DNA of 64,000 bases, from contig NZ_PDJK01000002.1 of the NCBI RefSeq assembly GCF_002564045.1, positions 4,774,001-4,838,000 of the forward strand, given 5' to 3'. Under the pieces are notes generated by a model. The model saw only the letters and a list, made by a program, of their open reading frames with translations. It did no database searches and had not been told where the DNA came from. Positions 1 to 7,258 of this stretch are shown one piece after another. Position numbers and translations under genes: made by a program. The number at the start of each line of letters is the position of its first letter. The stretch's first letter is position 1. Source of the stretch: Amycolatopsis sulphurea (GTDB lineage Bacteria > Actinomycetota > Actinomycetes > Mycobacteriales > Pseudonocardiaceae).

Positions 1-306
1 CACGCCCGCCAGCAGGCGAGCAAACACGCGCGACAGGCCGCGCCGACGATGACGCGGTGCGCGCATCCGCTGCTCAACCGACTGCAACGACGCCCGCGCC
101 ACCGCGAACCGGCGGCAACTCGCACACACCGACCCCGGACCGGCGGTCATCGGCGCCGAGAAGAACTGAACACCGCACAAGCCCAGGTACACACCCTGCG
201 AGGCCGTCCCCCTCGCCATGACGTCATCGGTCACCGCGTGATCCACCGGCGTTTCCGCCGACCTCACCCACGTGAGGTGCGTCCGGGCATCCGCTGTCAT
301 CGTCAT
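1..306 (-). CDS. Small zinc-ribbon-like protein, partial (runs off the left edge)
   Basis: Reading leftward from an ATG at 306, the frame stays open for 102 codons to the window edge, so the C-terminus is missing. The product begins MTMTADARTHLTWVRSAE and then shows DHAV (about residues 21-24), GLCG (about 45-48) and CASC (about 65-68). The spacing His...Cys...Cys-x2-Cys suggests a single zinc site. I recall small actinobacterial proteins of this build beside XRE-type regulators, and a regulator does lie divergently at 447. A second ATG two codons in (300) is an equally possible start, and no clear ribosome site is visible. Function is unknown. The gene call rests on the Cys/His pattern and the divergent partner, not on a recognised family name. 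Confidence 0.55.
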   Translation of the reverse strand, partial: MTMTADARTHLTWVRSAETPVDHAVTDDVMARGTASQGVYLGLCGVQFFSAPMTAGPGSVCASCRRFAVARASLQSVEQRMRAPRHRRRGLSRVFARLLAGV

Positions 307-446
307 ACTTAGATCGTCGATCAATTGGCGCGTTGCCAAGAGGGCATTCTGGGGGGCATCGAGCGACGCCCCGGGGCAATCTGAGGGGCGTTCTCGCTGG
401 TCACCGGGGTACACTCGGCGACGCACGCCAGGGAGGGCATCGAGAA
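307..446. promoter_or_regulatory. Divergent intergenic region between the zinc-ribbon gene and the HTH regulator
   Basis: These 140 bases separate the two divergent starts (306 and 447) and must carry both promoters. A good ribosome site (GGGAGGG, 431-437) precedes the rightward gene. No convincing -35/-10 pair or operator could be fixed by eye. Confidence 0.4.
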
Positions 447-1766
447 GTGGCCACGCCGAACGCGCGACTGCGCGCATTGCGCGAGGCAGCCCCCTCGCGC
501 GCAAGGTCCGGCGAATGCATGACCCGCGCTGAACTTGCCGACGCCGCGAATCTGTATCTCTGGGAGACCCGGAAACAGCGGTTCAACCTGGACGCGGACA
601 CCATCAAGCGCTACGAAAGCGGCAGGGTCGGATGGCCCGGCGAGGCGTACCGCGAAGGACTCCGCGCAGCACTTGGCGTCGCAACCGACGCAGACCTGGG
701 ATTCGCCCCGACTCGGCGAGGCAATGCCACCTCGGCACCGGCCGCCGTCGCCTTGCCCGTTGCGACCACGGATCTCTACGGACAGGTGGACCTTGGAGTC
801 AGTCCCGCCGAATTCCTCGCGCGAACCTCGGTAGAGACCCCAGTTCCCCAGCGGATCGGCTGGACTGATGTCGAGCACGTCCGGGCGACCACCCGCGCCG
901 TAGCCATGTCGGAAAACCTGTTCGGCGGAGGTCTGTCCTGCGAGGTTGCGACCGGCCAACTCCGCTGGGCTGGCCGACTGATCGACGCTCAAGCACCCAA
1001 CGACGTACGCAACGCGATGTTCGAGGCAGTAGGAAACCTGAGCGGAGTCGTCGCATACTCCGCCTTCGACATCGCCAACTACGAAGCGGCAGACCGCTGT
1101 TTCCAATTCGCCCTGTGGTGCGCCGACCAGGGCAGCTCATGGGCACTCCGGGCAAACACGCTCGCGGAAATGTCACGCAAAGCCGCTTACCTCGGCAACC
1201 TGGACGACGCCCTGTCACTCATCGAGTTTGCGCAGGTCCGATCGGACCGCGTATCAGCGACGGCGCGAGCCATGCTGTGGACGATCCGCGCGCGCTTGCT
1301 CGCCCTAAGCGGCCGGTCAGACGAGGCGATCTCCGACGTCGACCGGGCCGATACGTACTTTGCAGACCGCGACCCCTCGGTAGACCCGCCGTGGCTGTGC
1401 TACTACGACGATGCCGAACACCAAGGCAGTACCGGAAAGGCGCTAATCCCGGTCGCGCAGGAGCGCAAGCGTCCTGACCTGGCAGCGCCCCGGCTGGAAA
1501 CAGCCATCCGGTTGCAGAGCGCGGACTATCCACGGTCGCGGACGTTCTCCCGGACCCGCCTTGCGGCGCTGATGATGTCGACCGGCGACCCACGCGAAGC
1601 CGTATCGATCGGGCGACAAGCGGTTGTCGACGCGGCACCCTTGCGATCTCAGCGCATCGTGAAGGAACTCAACGGCCTGGCACGCGCCTCCGAGCGTCAC
1701 GCGCGAATCGGTGATGTCGCCGAGCTGCGACAGGATATCGCTCTACTGGCCCTTCCGGGGACCTGA
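447..1766 (+). CDS. XRE-type helix-turn-helix regulator with TPR-like C-terminal region
   Basis: This is a 439-residue protein. I start it at the GTG at 447 because GGGAGGG lies 9 bases upstream, although the frame is open further left. The first 75 residues look like a divergent HTH domain (MTRAELADAANLY, then TIKRYESGRVGWPGEAYR, a typical recognition-helix region of XRE proteins). The remainder is alpha-helical with alanine-rich repeats resembling TPRs, the usual plan of actinobacterial regulators whose helical domain senses a peptide or protein partner. It diverges from a zinc-ribbon protein gene and is followed 13 bases later by a phosphotransferase-like gene. The target genes are unknown. 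It is confidently a gene, and the regulator call is good but generic. Confidence 0.75.
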   Translation: MATPNARLRALREAAPSRARSGECMTRAELADAANLYLWETRKQRFNLDADTIKRYESGRVGWPGEAYREGLRAALGVATDADLGFAPTRRGNATSAPAAVALPVATTDLYGQVDLGVSPAEFLARTSVETPVPQRIGWTDVEHVRATTRAVAMSENLFGGGLSCEVATGQLRWAGRLIDAQAPNDVRNAMFEAVGNLSGVVAYSAFDIANYEAADRCFQFALWCADQGSSWALRANTLAEMSRKAAYLGNLDDALSLIEFAQVRSDRVSATARAMLWTIRARLLALSGRSDEAISDVDRADTYFADRDPSVDPPWLCYYDDAEHQGSTGKALIPVAQERKRPDLAAPRLETAIRLQSADYPRSRTFSRTRLAALMMSTGDPREAVSIGRQAVVDAAPLRSQRIVKELNGLARASERHARIGDVAELRQDIALLALPGT

Positions 1767-1779
1767 GACGATCGACGAC

Positions 1780-2667
1780 GTGACAGCGAACCTCACGACC
1801 GCCGACGGCGTGCTTTCGGCCGCTGCCCGGATCGCTGGCCTGGACGTCACCGGGGCCGACTTGATCCGTGACGGCTCCAACGTGATGTACCGACTCCCCG
1901 GCGGGGTGGTCGCGAGGATCGGCCGACCTGGGTCTCAGGACACAGCCGAGCGTGAAGTGCTCGTGTCCCGATGGCTCACCATATCCGGACTGCCAGTCGT
2001 ACAGGCCCTAGCCAACGTGCCCCAACCCGTCGTCATAGGCGGCCGGCCGGTCACCTGGTGGAAGCTGTTGCCCGCCCACAGGCCAGCAACGCCCGCAGAA
2101 CTGGGCGCCGTGCTGCGCTCCTTCCACGAGCTACCCGCCCCGGAAGAGCTGAAGCTGCCTGAGCACGACCCGTTCGCCCACCTTGATCAACGCATCACGG
2201 ACGCCCCCGGCGTGGACGATGGTGACCGTGCATGGCTGCGAGGCCACCTCGCCCAGCTTCGCCAGCGCTACCGGGACCTCATCGCCCCCGGACCAGACGG
2301 TGTGATCCACGGCGACGCGTGGCAAGGCAACGTCGCTGTACCTGACTCAGGCCCGCCGATCCTGCTGGACCTGGAGATGGTCTCTCTCGGCCGCCGCGAA
2401 TGGGATTTGATCCAAATCGCCGTCGACTACACCGACTTCGCCCGGATCAGCCCCGAGGAGTATCGCTCGCTCGTCACCGCGTACGGCGGCTACGACGTAA
2501 CCACCGCACCCGGCTACCTCACCTTCGCGGACATCCAAGAACTTCGGTGGGTCTGCTTCGCACTCAGCAAGGCAGACGCCCGTCAGGATGCCGCTGATCA
2601 AGCACGACACCGAATCGCGTGCCTACGTGGTGATCTACCTCGTCCCTGGAGTTGGGACGCGATCTAG
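1780..2667 (+). CDS. Aminoglycoside phosphotransferase (APH/choline kinase) family protein
   Basis: This 295-residue protein has the APH kinase-like fold signature. The catalytic loop reads HGDAWQGN (about residues 177-184), followed by the metal-binding LLDLEM and then REWDL. An N-terminal strand-loop (DGSNVMYRLPGGVVARI) would hold the nucleotide. Family members phosphorylate aminoglycosides, macrolides, choline, homoserine or other small alcohols, and the substrate cannot be read from the sequence. Length is normal for the family. The GTG at 1780 lies 13 bases after the upstream regulator stop, so the two are probably cotranscribed; an earlier start at 1711 would overlap that gene. Antibiotic resistance should not be assumed. 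Confidence 0.75.
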   Translation: MTANLTTADGVLSAAARIAGLDVTGADLIRDGSNVMYRLPGGVVARIGRPGSQDTAEREVLVSRWLTISGLPVVQALANVPQPVVIGGRPVTWWKLLPAHRPATPAELGAVLRSFHELPAPEELKLPEHDPFAHLDQRITDAPGVDDGDRAWLRGHLAQLRQRYRDLIAPGPDGVIHGDAWQGNVAVPDSGPPILLDLEMVSLGRREWDLIQIAVDYTDFARISPEEYRSLVTAYGGYDVTTAPGYLTFADIQELRWVCFALSKADARQDAADQARHRIACLRGDLPRPWSWDAI

Positions 2668-2834
2668 GCGCGTGCCTGCCCTCGAACTCCAGGTCACGAG
2701 TGGGTGAGTTGCGGAGTGCTTCCCTTTTTCCGGTGTGCCCTCCCCAGTGGAAGGACGGCCTTATCGAGTGAGACACGGACCGGATAGGTTCGGCGTATGC
2801 CCAGGTCACGAGTTGATTAACAATAGAGAGATCG
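2668..2834. other. Intergenic spacer with a 13-bp direct repeat
   Basis: The sequence CCAGGTCACGAGT occurs at 2689-2701 and again at 2801-2813. No gene, terminator or att-like structure is evident between the copies. The spacer separates the convergent phosphotransferase and IclR genes. Confidence 0.4.
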
Positions 2835-2873
2835 CCTTCACGGACTCAGAGTCCGTGAAGGACCCCTTCACAG
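2835..2873. repeat. Palindromic intergenic repeat, truncated copy
   Basis: Positions 2835-2861 form a perfect 27-nt palindrome centred on the A at 2848 (arms CCTTCACGGACTC and its complement), followed by ACCCCTTCAC. Compared with the full copy at 5201-5259, the left outer arm is missing. It lies between two convergent genes (stops at 2667 and 2899), so it could act as a bidirectional terminator. Confidence 0.8.
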
Positions 2874-2898
2874 CCCTTGCCTCGGTTCACCATGATCG

Positions 2899-3690
2899 TC
2901 AACCTAGAGCTATCGTCGGCCTGGTACGTCCGGTTCGCAGCAGATTCGTCAGGGTATGGGCCTCTTTCAGCAGCAGTGCGCCGAGTTCCGGGCGGCGGTC
3001 CGGGCGGAACCGGGATTCCACGCCGGTGAGCGAAAGCGCCCACCCCGGTTCGCCGGACGGGGTGAACACCGCGGCGGCCATGCCCCAGCTGCCCTCCACG
3101 ACCAGACCCGGGTTCGTCGAGTAGCCGTCCCGGCGGGTGCGGGCCAGCCGGGCGCGGATCTCGGCCGTGCGGTGCGCCGGGCCCCATTCCGCGGCCAAGT
3201 CCACTGTGGACAGATAGGCCTCGGCCTCGCGGTCGGGCAGCATGGCCAGCACGACCAGACCGGCCGACACCACGCCGAGCGGGAACCGCGCGCCCTCGTA
3301 GAGCACGAAGGACCGGATCGGGAAGTCGCCGTCCTCGCGCAGCAGGCAGATGGTCTCGTCGCCGCGGCGGGCGGAGAAGAAGGCGCTCTCCCCGGTGGCG
3401 GCGGCCAGCCGGTGCACGCTCGCGCGGGCCTGCTGGGTCACGTCGTAGCGCGGCGCGGCCGCTTCGCCCAGCAGGTACAGCTCCGGGCCGAGGTGCCAGC
3501 GGCCGGTGTGCCGGTCGCGGTCCACATAGCCCTCCTCGGCCAGTGCGGACAACAGCCGGTGCACGGTCGGGCGGGCCAGCCCGCACGAGCGTGCGAGATC
3601 CGAGGTCGAAGCGCCGTCGCGCCGGGTGGACAGCGCGCGCAGCACCGTCGAGACACGGCCGACGACGTGGTCCGGAGGAGCCGGGGTCAT
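2899..3690 (-). CDS. IclR family transcriptional regulator
   Basis: This 263-residue protein has an N-terminal winged HTH (GRVSTVLRALSTRRDGAS, then DLARSCGLARPTVHRLLSAL with the recognition helix, about residues 10-55) and a C-terminal GAF-like effector domain (FFSARRGDETICLLREDG, RSFVLYEGARFPLG). Both are diagnostic of IclR proteins, which bind aromatic or small-acid ligands and control catabolic genes. I chose the ATG at 3690; TATCCT lies 6 bases upstream, a spacing expected for a leaderless transcript. It diverges from the CoA-transferase genes at 3859, so these are its most likely target. An upstream in-frame extension exists but would run into the shared promoter region. Confidence 0.9.
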   Translation of the reverse strand: MTPAPPDHVVGRVSTVLRALSTRRDGASTSDLARSCGLARPTVHRLLSALAEEGYVDRDRHTGRWHLGPELYLLGEAAAPRYDVTQQARASVHRLAAATGESAFFSARRGDETICLLREDGDFPIRSFVLYEGARFPLGVVSAGLVVLAMLPDREAEAYLSTVDLAAEWGPAHRTAEIRARLARTRRDGYSTNPGLVVEGSWGMAAAVFTPSGEPGWALSLTGVESRFRPDRRPELGALLLKEAHTLTNLLRTGRTRPTIALG

Positions 3691-3775
3691 GCCCCGAGGA
3701 TACGTCCACTCAGTGAACGTCGGTACCGGGAATGTTCGGTGTACGAGAGCTTTGCCGGGAGTTCCCGCCATGACA

Positions 3776-3849
3776 TTGACGGCTTTCCCGCCTACCATGT
3801 GGTATCGCGTTGCGACCATTCAACGAACGAAATGCAACGAACGAAAGGA
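3776..3849 (+). promoter_or_regulatory. Candidate promoter and tandem repeat upstream of the CoA-transferase operon
   Basis: A TTGACG box near 3777 and TGGTAT 18 bases later form a plausible -35/-10 pair. The 12-mer CAACGAACGAAA is repeated with a 14-base period at 3821-3832 and 3835-3846, just before the GTG at 3859. The second copy runs into the ribosome site (GAAAGGAG). A regulator bound here could block the promoter or translation. Confidence 0.45.
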
Positions 3850-3858
3850 GCGGATGCC

Positions 3859-4569
3859 GTGCCGGTGAAGTACCGCGCTGCCGCGGAGGCGCTCGACGGG
3901 ACGCTGACCGACGGGATGACCATCGCCGTGGGAGGTTTCGGCCTCACCGGGAACCCGTTCGACCTGATCGAGGCGGTCCGGGACTCGGGCGTCCGGGAGC
4001 TGACCATCGTCTCGAACAACATGGGCGTCGACGGGATCGGCCTCGGCATCCTGCTGGAGAGCCGCCAGGTCCGCCGGGTCGTGGCCTCGTATGTGGGGGA
4101 GAACAAGCTCTTCGCCCAGCAGTACCTGGACGGCACGGTCGAGGTCGAGTTCGCCCCGCAGGGCACGCTCTCGGAGCGGCTGCGGGCCGGTGGCGCGGGC
4201 ATCCCCGCCTTCTACACCCGGGCCGGAGTGGGCACCCCGATCGCCGAAGGCAAGCCGCACGCCGAGTTCGACGGCGTGACCTACGTGCAGGAGCGGGGCA
4301 TCGTCGCCGATCTCGCGCTGGTGCACGCGCACACCGCCGACCGCGCCGGGAACCTCGTGTACCGCTACGCGGCCCGCAACTTCAACCCGCTCGTGGCCAC
4401 CTGTGGCCGGGTCACCGCGGTGGAGGCCGAGGTCCTGCTGGACGGTTACCTCGATCCGGAAGTGGTCGTCACGCCCGGGGTGTATGTGAAGCGGCTGATC
4501 GAAGTCACCCCGAGGGAGAAGCCGATCGAGAAACGCACGGTGCGCGAGCGGGAAGGGGCGCAGGCATGA
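3859..4569 (+). CDS. scoA: 3-oxoacid CoA-transferase, subunit A
   Basis: The 236-residue alpha subunit of a family I CoA-transferase transfers CoA from succinyl-CoA to a 3-oxoacid. The CoA-binding loop GGFGLTGNPFDLI is near residue 25 and the domain continues to the normal family length. The GTG at 3859 has a strong ribosome site (GAAAGGAG); the apparent ATG at 3854 hits a stop after four codons. It overlaps the beta-subunit gene by 4 bases (ATGA), implying translational coupling. The substrate could be acetoacetate (ScoAB) or 3-oxoadipate (PcaIJ/CatIJ). The facing homogentisate operon yields acetoacetate, which favours acetoacetate, but the subunits alone do not decide it. Confidence 0.85.
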   Translation: MPVKYRAAAEALDGTLTDGMTIAVGGFGLTGNPFDLIEAVRDSGVRELTIVSNNMGVDGIGLGILLESRQVRRVVASYVGENKLFAQQYLDGTVEVEFAPQGTLSERLRAGGAGIPAFYTRAGVGTPIAEGKPHAEFDGVTYVQERGIVADLALVHAHTADRAGNLVYRYAARNFNPLVATCGRVTAVEAEVLLDGYLDPEVVVTPGVYVKRLIEVTPREKPIEKRTVREREGAQA

Positions 4570-5192
4570 GCTGGACCCGGGACGACATGGCCGCGCTCGG
4601 CGCCCGCGAGCTGAGCGACGGCGACTACGTGAACCTCGGCATCGGCATCCCGACGCAGGTGGCCAACCACCTGCCGGACGGGCTGCAGGTCACCTTGCAC
4701 AGCGAGAACGGCATCCTCGGCCTCGGCCCCTTCCCGTGGGCCGGCGAGGAGGACCCCGACCTGGTCAACGCGGGCAAGCAGACGGTGACCCTGGCGACGG
4801 GCGGCAGCTTCTTCGACTCCGCCGAATCGTTCGCGATGATCCGCGGCGGGCACATCGACCTGGCCCTGCTGGGCGCGCTGCAGGTCGGGGCGAACGGCGA
4901 TCTGGCCAACTGGACCGTGCCGGGTGCCCTGGTCAAGGGCATGGGCGGGGCGATGGACCTGGTCGTCGGCGCCCGCCGGGTCGTGGTGCTCACTGATCAC
5001 GTCGCCCGCGACGGCAGCCCGAAGATCGTCGAGAAGTGCACCCTGCCGCTGACCGGCATCGGCGTGGTGAACCGGATCATCACCGACCTCGCCGTCCTCG
5101 ACATCACCGAAGACGGCCTCCGTCTCGTCGAGACCGCTCCCGGCGTCACCGCCGACGAGGTCCGCTCGAAGACCGGCGCCCCCATCGCCTGA
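4566..5192 (+). CDS. scoB: 3-oxoacid CoA-transferase, subunit B
   Basis: The 208-residue beta subunit carries the catalytic glutamate in SENGILGLGPFP (about residues 41-52), which forms the glutamyl-CoA thioester intermediate in this family. Other family blocks are NLGIGIPTQVANHLP and GAMDLVVGARRVVV. It starts at the ATG overlapping the alpha-subunit stop. With subunit A it would activate acetoacetate, or possibly 3-oxoadipate, to the CoA ester in the cytosol. Transcription probably stops at the palindrome immediately downstream (5201-5259). Confidence 0.87.
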   Translation: MSWTRDDMAALGARELSDGDYVNLGIGIPTQVANHLPDGLQVTLHSENGILGLGPFPWAGEEDPDLVNAGKQTVTLATGGSFFDSAESFAMIRGGHIDLALLGALQVGANGDLANWTVPGALVKGMGGAMDLVVGARRVVVLTDHVARDGSPKIVEKCTLPLTGIGVVNRIITDLAVLDITEDGLRLVETAPGVTADEVRSKTGAPIA

Positions 5193-5200
5193 CCTTCAGC

Positions 5201-5259
5201 AAAGCTGTGAAGGGGCCCTTCACGGACTCAGAGTCCGTGAAGGGCCCCTTCACAGCTTT
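5201..5259. terminator. Perfect 59-nt nested palindrome between convergent genes
   Basis: The sequence is perfectly symmetrical about the A at 5230. Each half contains its own smaller palindrome (GTGAAGGGGCCCTTCAC or its partner), so it can fold as one long hairpin or as a cloverleaf-like structure. It lies between the stop of scoB (5192) and the stop of the fumarylacetoacetase gene, whose TGA (5259-5261) touches the edge. The position suggests a bidirectional terminator. It is the best copy of the repeat family. Confidence 0.75.
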
Positions 5260-6425
5260 CAGCTTTGCCGCGCGGGCAGGACGCGGCCGCGGAGTTCGCC
5301 GAAGCCGAGCTTGGCGCCGGAGGCGGTGGTGGCCGTGCCTTCGAAGACGACCTCGTCGCCGTCTTCCAGGAACGTGCGGGGTTCGCCGTTCACGGTGAGC
5401 GGATTGCGGCCGCCCCAGGACAATTCCAGGAACGAGCCGCGTTCGGCCGGTTCCGGGCCGGAGATGGTGCCGGAGCCGTACAGGTCACCGGTGCGGGCCG
5501 AGGCGCCGTTCACCGTGAGATGCGCGAGCATCTGCGCCGGTGACCAGTACATCTCCCGAAACGGCGGGCGCGCGACCTCTTGGCCGTTCCACCGCACGGT
5601 CACCTCGATGTCCAGCCCCCACGGCCGGCTCTCGGCCAGATACGGCAGCGGCACCGGATCGGTCTGGCCGGGCAACGGGATCCGCGCCCCGTCGAGGGCC
5701 AGGATCGGCACCACCCACGGCGAGACGGACGTGGCGAAGCTCTTGCCGAGGTTCGGGCCGAGCGGGACGTACTCCCAGGCCTGGATGTCGCGCGCGGACC
5801 AGTCGTTGAGCAGGACCGCGCCGAACACGTGGCGCGGGAACTCGGCCGGCGAGATGGGGCTGTTCGCCGGCGTTCCGGCGCCGACCACGAAACCCAGCTC
5901 TGCCTCGATGTCCAGCCGGGTGCTCGGGCCGAACACCGGGCCGTCCGGGCCTTTCCGCTGGCCGCATGGCCGCACCACGCCGGTGCCGGACACGTAGATC
6001 GTGCCCGCCCGGCCGTGGTAGCCGACCGGGAGGTGTTTCCAGTTGGGCAGCAACGGTTCCGCGTCCGGGCGGAAGAGCCGCCCGACGTTCGACGCGTGGT
6101 GCTCCGAGGCGTAGAAGTCGACGTAGTCGGCCACCTCGAAGGGCAGGTGCAGGACGACTTCGCCGACCGGGTGCAGGGCTGCGGCGGGCGGTTCACCGGC
6201 CACGAGATCCTGGATCCGCCGCCGCACTTCGACCCAGCGGTCGTAGCCCTGTGCCATGAACGCGTTCAGCGCCGGCTCGGCGAACACCTCGTCGCCCAGC
6301 GCGACGGCGAGGTCGAGGACCTGATCACCGATGCGGACGCCGACCCGCGGGGCGCCACCGTCCGGGGAGAACACGCCGTAGGGCAGGTTTTCGGGGCCGA
6401 ACGGGGAATCGGCGGGCAGGTTCAT
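5259..6425 (-). CDS. fahA: Fumarylacetoacetase
   Basis: This 388-residue enzyme hydrolyses fumarylacetoacetate to fumarate and acetoacetate, the last step of tyrosine/homogentisate degradation. It has the FAH layout: an N-terminal SH3-like part (NLPYGVFSPDG), then the metal-binding core DFYASEHHASNVGRLFR, YHGRAGTIYVSGT, the LDIEAELGFVVG segment with acidic metal ligands, and LLNDWSARDIQAWEY. Length agrees with the family. The ATG at 6425 overlaps the stop of the upstream gene by 4 bases, so it is translated with the two preceding operon genes. The frame is open far upstream, but only through neighbouring coding sequence. Confidence 0.95.
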   Translation of the reverse strand: MNLPADSPFGPENLPYGVFSPDGGAPRVGVRIGDQVLDLAVALGDEVFAEPALNAFMAQGYDRWVEVRRRIQDLVAGEPPAAALHPVGEVVLHLPFEVADYVDFYASEHHASNVGRLFRPDAEPLLPNWKHLPVGYHGRAGTIYVSGTGVVRPCGQRKGPDGPVFGPSTRLDIEAELGFVVGAGTPANSPISPAEFPRHVFGAVLLNDWSARDIQAWEYVPLGPNLGKSFATSVSPWVVPILALDGARIPLPGQTDPVPLPYLAESRPWGLDIEVTVRWNGQEVARPPFREMYWSPAQMLAHLTVNGASARTGDLYGSGTISGPEPAERGSFLELSWGGRNPLTVNGEPRTFLEDGDEVVFEGTATTASGAKLGFGELRGRVLPARQS

Positions 6426-7258
6426 GCGGGGGCTCCGATCAAGCCTAGGTCGGTGAGGTCGGTCAGGGGGTCGCTGATGCTGCAGGTGCCGAACGAGGTG
6501 AACCGTTCCCGGGCGAGCGCCAGCCGATCCGGAGACAGCCGGCGGATCCGCGTAGCGATCGCCTTCCCGTCGCGCTCGGCGAGCAGTGCGACGACCTCGT
6601 CCTCCGGGGCGGAACGGGCCACGGCTTCGGTGGCGAGCAACAGATTCAGGAAGCCGTGCTGCTCGAAGCCGGTCTCCGTGTCGGTGTTGCGAATCGCGTG
6701 GTGCAGGCCCGCGGTCGCCTTGAACGCGACGCCCGCCTTCGCTGCTTCCCGGACGGCCGAGGCGAGTTCCGCTTCGTCCGGGTAGTACTCCGCGGACGTG
6801 CCGCCGGTGCGGAACTTCGCGCGGTGCGGCGTGCCGGAAAGCGCTTGCAGTAACGGGATTCTCCGGTCGTCCCGCGGGATCTCCACCGCGACGGGCGCGA
6901 CGCAACCGTCCACAGCGGACCGGAGCGCGGACACGTCGAAGCCCAGCGGTATGGCGACCTCCAGGGCTGTGACGGTGACCGGCAGTTCGGCGGCTTTCGC
7001 GAGGACGCCGGGGATCCCGTCCGGACCGGCAGGCAAGGTGACCACGATCGGCAGCCTTGTCTTCCGTCCGAAGAGGATTGGACCGAGGTCGTTCAACGCC
7101 GCCGCGGAGACCACCAGCGGGCCGACCATCTCGGCATACCACGCGGCGGCGTGACGGTCGTGCGCGGCGACCGCGTCCGGCAGCGGGGCCAGCCCGGGCG
7201 GGAAGATCGCCGCGTCGTCGAACAGGCCCCGGGCCAGCGCTGGTACGGCGCGGATCAC
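6422..7258 (-). CDS. Conserved protein of unknown function inside the homogentisate operon
   Basis: I do not recognise a named family for this 278-residue protein. Notable blocks are GLFDDAAIFPPGLAPL at the N-terminus, LPIVVTLPAG, KFRTGG and YYPDEAELASAV, then VAFKATAGLHHAIRNTDT with two histidines and an arginine, and FGTCSISDPLTDLTDLGL at the end. The alternating strand-helix pattern would suit a TIM-barrel enzyme. It has 4-base stop/start overlaps on both sides (HGO upstream, FAH downstream). No maleylacetoacetate isomerase gene is visible, and this is the step missing between its neighbours. I infer it may act there or as an accessory to the pathway; the sequence does not prove this. The start is the GTG at 7258. 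Confidence 0.7.
   Translation of the reverse strand: MIRAVPALARGLFDDAAIFPPGLAPLPDAVAAHDRHAAAWYAEMVGPLVVSAAALNDLGPILFGRKTRLPIVVTLPAGPDGIPGVLAKAAELPVTVTALEVAIPLGFDVSALRSAVDGCVAPVAVEIPRDDRRIPLLQALSGTPHRAKFRTGGTSAEYYPDEAELASAVREAAKAGVAFKATAGLHHAIRNTDTETGFEQHGFLNLLLATEAVARSAPEDEVVALLAERDGKAIATRIRRLSPDRLALARERFTSFGTCSISDPLTDLTDLGLIGAPA

Noticed and set aside
1780..2667. Antibiotic resistance gene (aminoglycoside phosphotransferase)
   Set aside because: The fold is clear, but the family includes many unrelated small-molecule kinases and no resistance-specific motif is visible.
2689..2813. The 13-bp direct repeats as att sites of an integrated element
   Set aside because: They are only about 100 bases apart and no integrase gene or tRNA gene is adjacent.
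2956..3858. Upstream in-frame extension of CoA-transferase subunit A
   Set aside because: It runs antisense through the IclR gene and lacks domain character. GAAAGGAG fixes the GTG at 3859.
5259..7142. A 627-codon fumarylacetoacetase with a long N-terminal extension
   Set aside because: The extension lies entirely inside the upstream operon gene in another frame. The family N-terminus begins at the ATG at 6425, which overlaps the neighbour's stop by 4 bases.
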